This document shows positions 18,224-29,400 of a DNA stretch of 33,021 nucleotides, piece by piece. Both the position numbers and the translations under genes were made by a program. The notes beneath the pieces were generated by a model. That model was given only the letters and a program-made list of their open reading frames with translations. It was not told the DNA's origin and searched no databases. Origin of the DNA: Cohaesibacter sp. (GTDB lineage: Bacteria > Pseudomonadota > Alphaproteobacteria > Rhizobiales > Cohaesibacteraceae); NCBI GenBank assembly GCA_025210795.1, contig JAOAQZ010000017.1, positions 1-33,021 of the forward strand, given 5' to 3'. The stretch's first letter is position 1, and each line of letters opens with the position of its first letter.

Positions 18224-19526
18224 TCTCGATGAACTCTATGCCAATGATATTCGTCAGGCAGTTGAAAAATCGGGGAATAGCCGCCCATGGTTATTGTTGC
18301 TGACGGTGGTTGCGATGTTTGCAGCGCTGACTTACTGGGCATCGAAGGCGCAGCTCGAGGAAGTGGCACGCGGGGATGGCCAGTTTGTTGCTGCCGAAGA
18401 GAACCAACAAATTCAATCGCTCTATCCTGGAATTGTCGCAGCCTTGCATGTTCGAGAGGGGGAACAGGTCAGCGCCGGGCAGGATTTGATCAGTATTGAT
18501 GATACCAATGCAGCATCAGAATTGGCTGAGGTGAAGCAAAGAATTGCGGCCTTAAGAGCTCGGGCTTTGCGCCTTACGGCTGAAGTTGAGGGCAAGACAA
18601 GATTCGATCCACAAGACCGCAACTTGCCAGCAGATTTGCAAGTTGCAGAGCAGGCGCTTTTTATGGCTCGCAGAGATGCGTTGCAAAAAGAAGAAGCCAT
18701 TGCCAAACAACAACTTTCTCAGCGCCAGTTTGAACTTGAAGAAGCGCGTTCAAAGGTATTTGAATTGGAGCAAGTTATTGAGCTAACCCGCCGCGAGTTG
18801 GATATGGCGAACAAGCTTCGTAAATCAGGTGCCATGCCGGAATTGCAGCTTATTCGCCTGCAGCGCCAAGCACAGGGTGAGTTGCGTGAGCGAGCTATGT
18901 TTGAGGCGGGGATACCGAGGATTGAGGCTGCAATTGCTGAGGGCAAGGCAAAGCTGGTAGCAATTTTGGCGAACTATGTGGCTCGAGCCCGTGAGGAATT
19001 GACCAAGACGACCGGCGAGGTCAGGATTCTTGAACAAAGCCTGACGCGTTTGCAGGCACGAGTAAACCATGCGACACTTAAAGCCCCGAAAGGGGGGGTC
19101 GTCAACGCACTGAAAATTTCCACAATTGGCGCTGTGGTACAGCAAGGGGATGTTCTTGCTGAAATTGTGCCAGTAGATGACCAGCTTGTAATTGAAGCTC
19201 GTATCCGTCCTCAAGATGTTGCATTTATCCGGCCTGGCCTGAAGGCACGGGTTAAGGTTACAGCGTATGATTATACAATTTATGGTGACTTACCCGGTGT
19301 TGTGAATAGGATCAGTGCTGACACCATTGAGGACAGAGACGGTCAGATTTATTACCAAGTTATTATTGCAATTCTTAAAAATGAAATTGAAAATAAAGGA
19401 AAGTATTTACCAGTAAAAACGGGCATGGTTGCATCAGTTGATATTTTAACCGGAAGTAAAACTATTTTGGATTATTTGTTGAAGCCAATAAAAAAGGCAA
19501 AATGGGAATCTTTCAGAGAAAGATGA
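18216..19526 (+). CDS. HlyD-family membrane-fusion (adaptor) protein of the T1SS
   Basis: The 436-residue periplasmic adaptor links the ABC transporter to the TolC channel. A short cytoplasmic N-terminus precedes one membrane helix (about 24-42: PWLLLLTVVAMFAALTYW). Next come a lipoyl half-motif, a long helical hairpin (about 100-280, rich in Glu, Gln, Arg and Lys) and the second lipoyl half. The family's C-terminal signature is visible: IVPVDDQLVIEARI, then DVAFIRPGLKARVKV and the YTIYGDL stretch. I chose the ATG at 18216 because AGAGGAAAGG sits eight or nine bases before it. This start overlaps the end of the ABC gene, so the two are probably translationally coupled. Confidence 0.92.
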   Translation: MPDLDELYANDIRQAVEKSGNSRPWLLLLTVVAMFAALTYWASKAQLEEVARGDGQFVAAEENQQIQSLYPGIVAALHVREGEQVSAGQDLISIDDTNAASELAEVKQRIAALRARALRLTAEVEGKTRFDPQDRNLPADLQVAEQALFMARRDALQKEEAIAKQQLSQRQFELEEARSKVFELEQVIELTRRELDMANKLRKSGAMPELQLIRLQRQAQGELRERAMFEAGIPRIEAAIAEGKAKLVAILANYVARAREELTKTTGEVRILEQSLTRLQARVNHATLKAPKGGVVNALKISTIGAVVQQGDVLAEIVPVDDQLVIEARIRPQDVAFIRPGLKARVKVTAYDYTIYGDLPGVVNRISADTIEDRDGQIYYQVIIAILKNEIENKGKYLPVKTGMVASVDILTGSKTILDYLLKPIKKAKWESFRER

Positions 19527-19564
19527 TCTGATTTAGATCCATTTTATGCCTTTGAGAGGCGTGT

Positions 19565-20425
19565 ATGGCTAATCGGTTCATTCTTTCTGGTCTGATGTTT
19601 TTTCTATTTGCTGGCATGATGCAAGCCGCTATGGCGAGTCCGTTTGGTGGCCTTCTGCGGTATAAACTACCAAAACCATCTGTTTCTGCTCCACTTCCTC
19701 CGGCTTTAACTCAAGATTTGCCTCTACATTATCGTCAGTCTTTTCGACCGAACGATGTTGTTGCGCGGTTTATGGCGCGCAAAAGAGTGGGGGAGCCGTT
19801 CAATATTCCCAATCAGGTTGTTGTGCGTCATCGTCATATTGAGACGATATCTACTCAATTTCGTATCGATAATAGAGCAATTCAGGCGAGCCAGTGGCAT
19901 CAGGCGAAAAAGGATATGCGCCATCTGGCCTTGACCTTGCGTATGTGTGACTTTGGTTTATGCAAGCAGTCAAGCCTAAAGGCCCTTAGCAAGATATTGG
20001 CTGGTACAAGGCAACTGTCTGATGAGCTTAAAATGAGCGCAATTCACCGGCTGGTCGGTACGACAATCCGCTATCGCTCGGAAGGTAGCCGCGATGTTTG
20101 GCAAGCTCCTTTGAAGACAATGGCAAGAGGTGAAGGGGATTGTGAGGATCATGCTCTGATGGCGGGAGCATTTCTGATGCATTCAGGCGTTCCAGCAGAT
20201 CGGCTTTTTCTTTTTCTCATGCAGAACAAACATAGCGGAAAGGGTCACGCTGTTTTGGCGGTCCTTGGCGAGAATGGGAAACGATACATTTTCGATAATC
20301 AGCAAATAATGGTTACAGATGCTCCCCATTCTGATTATGCAATTCAAGCGATTGGTGCAAAGGGTGGTTTGTTCATTCCCCAAAAGCAATTGGACAAAGA
20401 GCCTCTTCTGGAAGCATCGCTTTAA
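19565..20425 (+). CDS. lapG: LapG-like periplasmic cysteine protease (BTLCP family)
   Basis: Bacterial transglutaminase-like cysteine proteases of the LapG type cut LapA/CdrA-like adhesins near the N-terminus and release them from the cell surface. This one has 286 residues and a signal peptide (MANRFILSGLMFFLFAGMMQ, cleaved near AMAS). The catalytic triad is visible: Cys193 in GDCED, His228 in KGHAVLAV and Asp244 in FDNQ. The spacing is close to that of known LapG proteins. GAGAGG lies five bases before the ATG at 19565. It is the last gene of the T1SS operon, 38 bases after hlyD. Its stop overlaps the stop of the giant adhesin gene in a shared TTAA. This position makes the adhesin the natural substrate. 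In known systems LapD sequesters LapG under high c-di-GMP, but no lapD is in the window. Confidence 0.88.
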   Translation: MANRFILSGLMFFLFAGMMQAAMASPFGGLLRYKLPKPSVSAPLPPALTQDLPLHYRQSFRPNDVVARFMARKRVGEPFNIPNQVVVRHRHIETISTQFRIDNRAIQASQWHQAKKDMRHLALTLRMCDFGLCKQSSLKALSKILAGTRQLSDELKMSAIHRLVGTTIRYRSEGSRDVWQAPLKTMARGEGDCEDHALMAGAFLMHSGVPADRLFLFLMQNKHSGKGHAVLAVLGENGKRYIFDNQQIMVTDAPHSDYAIQAIGAKGGLFIPQKQLDKEPLLEASL

Positions 20426-23400
20426 CCTGCAATTGCCGTGACCGTGATCTGTACCAAAGCTGCCTGATCATCAAGTGAAATATCCAGCATGTCACCTGCG
20501 ACCACGCCCTCTAGCTTTGCAACTTGCTCAAAGTCATACTGATCACCCTTACCATCCCGATCAACTTTCAGATTTGTTTGCCCGTTTTCCTCGGTTGCCT
20601 GTACGAAGTCATCAATCTGGTTTCCATCAAATGCGCCTTCCAAGAGGGAGGATAGATTGAGTTGATTGGTGTCTGGGGCAAAATCTATAAGGAGATCTGG
20701 ATCCAGGTCTTTAACATCAACCATCCTATCGCTTGTTGATGCGGGGGTTCCGGTGGAGAGGTTCACGCCAACATACTGCCCTTTACTGCCATCATTGCGA
20801 GTAAACTGACCGCTGGCAAAGACTGACTGGCCGTCTATAGTCCAACTAACGTGATCTGCAGACAAGTTAATTGAGCTGATGCTATGCGTGGAGAGGGATT
20901 GCAATTCACCTTCATTACTTATTCCATCCTCGTTGGCATCTTGCCAGATAAGCAGATCATCGTAGCGGATATCATCTTCGGATATCTGCCCATCCAAGTT
21001 ACTGTCAAATATAGCTAGTGCTTCCAATGAGTCTTCATAGCCTCCCTTGTCAAACCAGGGTGAAAAGACTTCTGAACCGTTCTCTATAGAACCGGTTCTA
21101 TTCAAATCCATGACTAAAATTCCATTGGAGCCAGAGGCCCAAGAAAGTCTCTCAACCTCCCCATCATTGTTCATGTCAAAATGGGCAGTTCGGTTGTTAA
21201 GGTCGATGCCTGTAGAGGATAAGTCGAAAAGGAGCGGGTCAAGATTGCCACTCCATTTTACCGTGATATCGTCAATTGCTAGATGCTTACCGCTTCCGTT
21301 ATAATTTGGGTTCTCAGTGCCAGATACAGTGTCTATTTGAATGCGATCCACTAAATTGAAACTGTCATTCATATCAACGAAAATTCTACTGGTGCTATTG
21401 ACCACGAAGGATTGTGTAGCGACAGATGTACCATTGAGAGTGCCAGTTACAGTAACTGCTAGACCATCTTGCCAAGCTCCAGCGAACCAAGCCCCTTCAA
21501 AGTCAAATTTTTCTCCAGTTTGGCTTTCAAAATAAGAGGAAGTCCAAGAAAAGCCACTCATATATATTGAGTACTGGCTATCGCCAGCCGCGACATGGTA
21601 GCCGGAACTATTGATGCCATATGCATGTGTATTTACGATACCACCATTGCCCCAGTTCATACCTCCATATCCATTGCTGAATTGAATTTCGCCAAAGATA
21701 AAATTATTTTCTTCAAAACTCAAAATTATTTCTTCATCAGCTCCATTGATGACCACATTGTGGTTGTAATCGGTGCCGTCTGTGGTTTTTAGTGTGAAAC
21801 GGTCCTGAGCTGAGGCTCCTCCTGCCAGATTTTGAACTGCTGCCAAGCTGTTATTGATGGAATAGTTCCAGGTCCCGTTGCTGGCCAAGGTCAGTGTGCC
21901 GCCCATAGAGCCGGTATAGGTGCCGGCTGCAAAGCTACTTTCCCCTGTATCGGGATCGGATATGCTCAACCGTCCGCTTGTTGTAAGACGGCCATTTGAA
22001 ACATTCAGGTCTTCAGTTACAGAGCCTGATTGGATGATTTGAACCGTTGGAGCATCATTTTGGCCGTTAATCGTGATGGTCGCAGTTTGCGTCACTGAAC
22101 CACCATTTCCATCATTGATATCATAGGTCAGGTTGATATCGCGGCTGTCGTTCAGGCCAAGATTGTTAAAGCTCGTATGAGTGGGGTCGATGACCAGCTC
22201 GCTGCCATCCAGTGTAACCCCATCTGGCAGGCTGGAGGTCATGGATATTGAAAGTGCAGCACTATCTCCCTCATCGGCATCTGAGGCCCCTTCAAGGAGA
22301 TCGAGGCGATAGGTTTGATCGCCTTCATCGGCACTTGAGGTGAGGGGGGCTGAGACCACTGGGGCGTCATTCACATTCGTGATGGTGAAATTGGAACTGA
22401 CAATTGTGCTCGCGCTGTCGCCGTTTGATCGCTCGGTTGCAGTAATTTTTGCAGTAAGCGTGAAAGTTCCGTTCCAGTCTGAAGGGGGCGTCATGATGAG
22501 CGTTGACAGGTTGGAGATGTCAGCTTCTCCAATCAACCAGCCAGAGCCGTCTGGTGCGGCTGTTCCAAGATTAAAGCTGGAACCTGCTGGATAACCGCCA
22601 AGCAAGATGGATGATAGATATTCCGAACCATCAGTATCAACAAGAGAGGCCGTTAGATTGATTGGCAACGGTTGGTCTTCGAGAAAACTTCTTTCCGCAA
22701 TATCAAACACTCTGATTGATATGCCTCTTGCACTTCCATCACTGGGAGAGCTGTAGCTTTCCCATACAAAGGCAATGCGCCCATCGTCCAGTTCTGTGAC
22801 TTGTGGCTGTCGTTGTTCCCCACTCGTATATTGATTGACAGTAAATTCCCCCCTGGGGTCCCAAGCGATTGATCCATCATCATTGGGCCTGCCAATCCGG
22901 GCAGAGATACCCGAAGAGGAGGTATCTCCTTCGCTGTTTGCACTTTGCCAGACAAATAAAACGCGACCGTCGGACAAAGCCAAAGCCGTATGGTTAAACT
23001 GGTAGTCGGCGGATCTTTCATTAACGACAAATTCGCCCGTTGATGGCCAATTCATGCTGCCGTCGGCTTGGATCTCTCCAATCCGAGCGATGATCTCATA
23101 ATCATCCGTTGGATTATACCCGGCCCAAGTAAAGAGCACCCTGCCATCTGCAAGCTGAACAGGTTGAGCTGAGGACTGATCCCAATCTGTTACCTCGTTG
23201 ATCTTAATTTCGTCGGCAGGTTTCCACGTGATTGTTCCATTTGCATTCGGCGTTCCAATGCGAGCGGAATGCCCCCCGAAATATCCATCGCCCGGCGTTG
23301 CATTGCTACGCCATACATAAAGGATGTCTCCGTTATCCAAGTCGAGAATGCGCTGGATATCCATCCGGCTGGAGTTGTAACCATTGACTTGGGTTTCGCC

Positions 23401-26400
23401 CGATTGCTGGAAGATTACGGATAAATCATTTTGCAAGTCACCGATGCGGGTATTCAGGCTGCGCCCGGAGTCATCCTGCCACAAAAAGGCAAGAGTATCA
23501 TTATCAAGTGACGTGATTTGCGGACCTGTTGTCGAGTTTGCGGAGCTGGTGCCAACTGTAAACTGTGAGCCTATTCGTAAGATTGCACCAGTATGATCGA
23601 CCTCGATAACCCGGCCAGTAATCAGGTTTCCGTTTGTCCAGACATAAGCAAGTTTGCCAGCTTCAATCTCCAAAACTTGCGGATGCCTCAAATCGCCCAT
23701 GATCGTTTGGACAATTCCTCTTTCAGAGCTATTCCAGACAGGTTCGCCGTCCGCATTTATGGTGCCCAATCTGGTATAGATAGCCGCACTGTTGCTTGTC
23801 CATGTTGCCGCGACCATGCCATTGCTGAGTGTTGTAATATCCGGACTCATTTGGTGATCAGCGGTTCCGTGATTGGCGGTAAATTCCAGCCCTGCAACGG
23901 GATTGTGGGATAAGGCTCTAGGTGCCAAGCTGCCGGTTGGGGCATCTGCTTTTGGCTCGACGGTTACAGAGACTGTCGCTGTTGCGCTCCCTCCATTGCC
24001 GTCAGAGATTGTGTAGGTAAATTGGTCAGAGCCGACGAAATCGTGATCCGGGGTGTAGATGACCTTATCATCTGCAGAGTTATCGGCAGTGCCATTGTCA
24101 TCAATGCTAACTGTCCCGTTAGTTCCCTGAGTGACAGCTGAAATAGTCAAACTATCTCCATCCACGTCCCTGTCACCGTCGAGGACGTCAATGGTGATCG
24201 GGCTATCCTCAGCGGTGGTTACCGCCTCATCAACAGCAGTTGGTGCGTCATTGACGCCTGTCACCACCAGGCTGGCAGTGTTGGCAACGCCTATATGTTC
24301 ATCATGGACATCATAACGCACAGTGAGGGTACGGCTTTCATCTCCGGCCAGATGATTATATTGGGTAGGATCAATGCTGATCGTGCCATCATTGTTGTTT
24401 GTAAAGGTAACGGAGGCACCAAGATTGTCGGTCACGCTGATATTGCGGGCAGATAGGGTGTCGCTTGTATCTGTGTCCGTCTGCCCGGCGAGTAGATTGA
24501 TTGATAGAGGGCTGGCATCCTCTGTGACCTGACCGGCATTAATTGCGGTTACCGTTGGTGCATCATTGGTGCCGGTCACAATCAGACTTGCCGTGTTGGA
24601 AACATCCGTATGTCCATCATGCACATCATAGCGCACGGTGACGGTACGGTTTTCGCCGTTGGCCAGATGATTATATTGGGTGGGATCAATGCTGATCGTG
24701 CCGTCATTGTTGTTAGTAAAGGCAACGTGCGTACCAAGATTGTCGGTTACAGAGATGTTGCGGATGGATAGCGTGTCGTTTGTATCAGTATCTGTTTGCC
24801 CTGCGAGCAGGTTGATAGGCAATAGTGCTGCGTCTTCTGAAAGTTGCCCTGCATTGATCGCGATCACAGTCGGAGCATCGTTTCGGCCTTCGATGGTCAG
24901 TGTGACCGTCGCACTATCGGTGCCGCCATTGCCATCTGATATTGTATAGGTAAAGCTGTCTTCTAGCGTCTCACCTTCTGCCAAAGCTTGAATTGTTGAT
25001 GCATTGGCTGAATTGTAACTGATGGTGCCGTCGGCAGTCAGTGTTATAGCAGCGCCATTCGCACTGGTGGCTGAAACGGATGTGATGCTTAAAGTGTCTG
25101 AGCTGTCTGGATCTGTGTCGTTGGCAAGCAGGTCGGCGGCCTGAATGAGCGCGGTATTGTCTTCATTTGCAAATGGCGTGTTTAAACCGGTCAGTTCAAC
25201 GATTTGTGCAATTACACCATAACCATCCTGGACGCCAAAATTATCCGACGAGTCGGCAAATAGAACGAGAAGGCGGCCTGGTTCGAGCTCCACAAATTGT
25301 CCATAGCGCTGATTTCCGTCACGATCAAAGATGAGATCGTTGGACAATATCGATCCATCATTTGAAATATAGCGCAAGGCTACGTTGTCGGGACCATTTC
25401 TTCCGCCTGGTGTTGCTATAATATCTTCCGCATACTGAACGACATAGCCACCATTTGCTAACGCAGCCACATCGACGATACCCTGACCGCCAGTCAGATT
25501 GCTATTGATGACAAATTCCTGATCAGATTTGAAAGTACCGTCAGCTGATAGGACACGGCTTGGTGTATCAAGCCATGTCGACCCATAACGAACCCAAGTA
25601 ATCGAAAAGCTGCCATTTTCTAGGGCAACAATATGAGGGCTACGAACACCTGAGGATGTGTCAAATCTTTGAGGGTCGCTAATCTCTGAGAAATCACGAT
25701 TAAAGAGTTGTACGTAGCCATTTGACCCCCACCAATTGCTTAGATGGCTTCCATTTCGCCAACTTACGGCAATAACGCCATCCTCATTAATTGCGATGTC
25801 CCCATAAGAATCCACATTTGCTTCGTCAATGATAACTTTCTCCTGCACATTTAGAGAGTTATCAGCTTGGATTTTCATCTCATAGAGTTTGATGACACGG
25901 CTTCCATTATCTCCTTGTAGTTGAGCAGAGATTACAAAAGAACCATCCTTAGCCTGATCAAAATTATGGTCAGAGCGACTGTCGTTGGCATGGCCAAAAA
26001 GATGGATTGGACTTAGGGATGTACCATCAGGTGCAAAGACACCACCCTTGACAGCATTGTCGCCGGTATCTGTCCATTGAATATAGACATTTCCATTGTC
26101 GAGGACCTTGATATCTGCAGCGCTAAGATTGCCCGTAAGCTGCAGATCAAACTCTATTGAATCACCAACCGGCTTTCCATCTTTGTCGAGATATAGTCCG
26201 GTGAGTTTGGTTGCATTCTTAACTGCATAGACTGCCAGGACCCTATCCCCTTGCTTGTCGATGGCAATGCTTGAAGACTGTTCAAGACTGTCATTGGGAT
26301 TGGAAATGAGGGTAGGAGCGCTATCCAAGGTGAGGGTAGGGCTATCTGAGCCTGCGGTGTCTCCATTTAGATGGTCATCCACCGCATCTGGTGCGTCATT

Positions 26401-29400
26401 TCTTCCCTCGACTGTAAGGGTGACAGTTGCTGTATTGGTGCCACCATTGCCGTCGGTGACGGAATAGGTGAAGCTATCTTCAAGCGTCTCGCCCTTAGCT
26501 AGGAACTGAATTTTGGTGGCATTGGTCGGATCATAGCTGATTGTGCCATTGCCATTCAGCATCATCGACGCGCCATTGGTGCTGGTCGCAGAAACTGAGG
26601 TGATGCTAAGAGTGTCAGATGTATCCGGGTCGATGTCGTTAGCAATGAGGTCGGAGGCCGAAATGATTAAGACTGCATCTTCACTATGTCCATGTCTTGG
26701 CTGGCCATCAGCTCCGAAGAAACGTGCCATGATCGCGCTGCCATCACCGTCCTCATCATGATGGCTATGGGTTGACCACATAATGACGAAACCGCCGTCA
26801 TTCAATGCTGTAATGCTTGGGTGTGAATCCCGATTGTTTACCAGATCGCTGACCAGAAATTCGGAAACACCATCACCATTTCCATCTACTTCTGTGCCAT
26901 CTGGTTCATAAATTTTTGCTGCGAGATCCCAGCCATTCCCATAGGCGCCGGTGATCCAGGCAACTATAAAATTACCATTCTCAAGCACTGCGATTTCTGG
27001 AAGAAATTGCGTGTGGACTTCCTGATCATTGACTAGGAATTCGGCTCCGCCATTTCCTTGAGCGTCAAAAATTCTGGCCTTAACGGCTCCCCCGGAACCT
27101 TCATCATCATTTTCATTTTGAGTATACCAGGTGATAACAAAGCCGCCATGTTGCAAGGCGGCGACAGCCGGGTCACGTTGATAATCATCTGTTTTTAAAT
27201 TAACGGTGAACTCGCTTTCACCATTACCGTCTGGATCCAGTGGCGTTCCATTCGGGTCGAAAAGCCGAGCACTGATTGCGGTATAGGAGTAATCAGTGTT
27301 GTCACCAAGTTGCGGTTTATCACTCGTCTCCCATACTGCTATAGTATTGCCATTCGTGAGCGTGACAATTTGGTGTTTGACTTGATCACCGGCAGTGAAT
27401 TCATTGACTAAAAAGCTAGTGCCGCCCTTGTCGTCCAGATCAACCAGAGTGCCATTTTGATTGATGATTCCGGCACGAATTCCAATTCTGCTATTATCGC
27501 TGTATTGCTCCCAGTCTTCCCAGGAAACCAGGAACCTATCCGCGGATAGCGCAATAACATTTACGCTCCACTCGAAATAGCTTCGATAGTTTGTATCATA
27601 GAATTTGATAAGCGGTGAATTATCGGCATTGATGAGAGTTCCATCCCGCTCAATCATGATAGCATAAGCGCTAGAAATGCCTTTGTCGTCACCGCGCCAA
27701 GTGACTATTCCCTTGCCACTTGGTAAAAAAGCAACAGATGGTGAGTAGGTGTAACCACTTAAATTATCAAGTAGCGTAAATTCGTTGCCAGGATTGTTGT
27801 TCTTGTCAAAAATCCTCGCTTTGAGGCTGACATTGTTCAAGCCAGTGCTGTAGCGATCAATCCAAACAGAGATAAAGCCGCCGTTTGGCATGGCTTCGGT
27901 GACTGGCTGAACCTGATGATCTTGAGTTTTTTGGTTGACGATGAATTCTTTTGTGACAGGAAGAACATCATTGCCAGCTTGGGGTGTATCATTGCTCCCC
28001 GTCACCACAAGGTTTGCGGTATTGGCAACGCCTGTATTCCCATCATGGACATCATAACGTATTGTGAGGGTGCGGCTTTCGTCTCCAGCCAAATGATTAT
28101 ACTGGCCGGGTGTAATGCTGATCGTACCATCATTGTTGTTTGTGAAGGCAACAGAGGCACCAAGATTGTCGGTCACGCTGATATTGCGCGCAGATAGGGT
28201 GTCACTTGTATCAGTATCCGACTGCCCTGCGAGCAGATTAATTGTTAGAGAGTTTGCGTCTTCGGTGATCTGACCGGCATTAATTGCGGTTACCGTTGGT
28301 GCATCATTGGTTCCCCCGATGGAGAGAGTGACGGTTGCAGTATCTGTACCGCCATTGCCGTCGGAGATTGTATAAGTAAAGCTGTCTTCCAGCATCTCTC
28401 CTTCTGCCAAGGCCTGAATTTCGGGTGCATTTGTCGGGTCATAACTAATGGTAGCATCGGCGTTTAGCCTAAGAGACGCACCCTTATTGCTCGTGGCAGA
28501 AACTGCAGTGATACTTAAAGTGTCTGAGCTATCGGGATCGGTATCGTTGACCAGAAGGGATTTGCCATCAATTGTAAGGCTCTGATCCTCGTTATAGCGA
28601 CCAATGGGGTTACCCAAGGTGTCAAACATTCTTGCGTTGATCGCAAAGCCGCTCAAATCGCCTAACTGGGCATCACTGGAGATCCACGACACGACAAATC
28701 CGCCGCCGTCCAAGGCTGTGACAGAGGGGTTGGCTTGTTGGTTGTTTGCAATTTCATTGACCAGAAATTCTGGTACGATCTCGTTACCGGAACTATCAAA
28801 GATACGCCCCTTGACCCCCAAGGAGCTGGAGTCTCCTTGTTGAGGATCATAGGATTGCCAGGTGACGATAAAGCGCCCACCTTCAAGAGCCGCAATTGAA
28901 GAAAATGACTGCTCGGCATTGGTGAGTGAATTGACCAGAAATTCCGGGATCACGACCTCACCATCAGCATCTAGAATGACAGCTTTAATACCAATGCTGC
29001 TATTGTCGCCTTGCTGCGGGTCTTTCGAATTCCAGGTGACAACGATATGTCCGTTATCCAGCTCAGTTGATCGGGTTTGATACTGATCTGAATTTACATA
29101 ACTATTTACCTGAATTTCCGCGCTAGCCGGTGCTCCCGTAGCGTCAAAAATTCTTGCCTTAATGGCTGTTCCGCTGGTGTCACCTTGCTGGCCGTCATCG
29201 GATTGCCACGTGACGATAAAACCGCCATCGGATAGCCCGGTTACATAAGCGTCAGTTTGGTCGCCGTCTTTGTAATCGTTTATCGAGAACTCGGAGGTAA
29301 CGGCCTGTCCTGCGGTATTGAATATCCGCGCGCGAATGCCGTAACCATCGGAATCATCGTCGCTTGCATTGTTGGATTGCCAGACGACAACGAAATGTCC

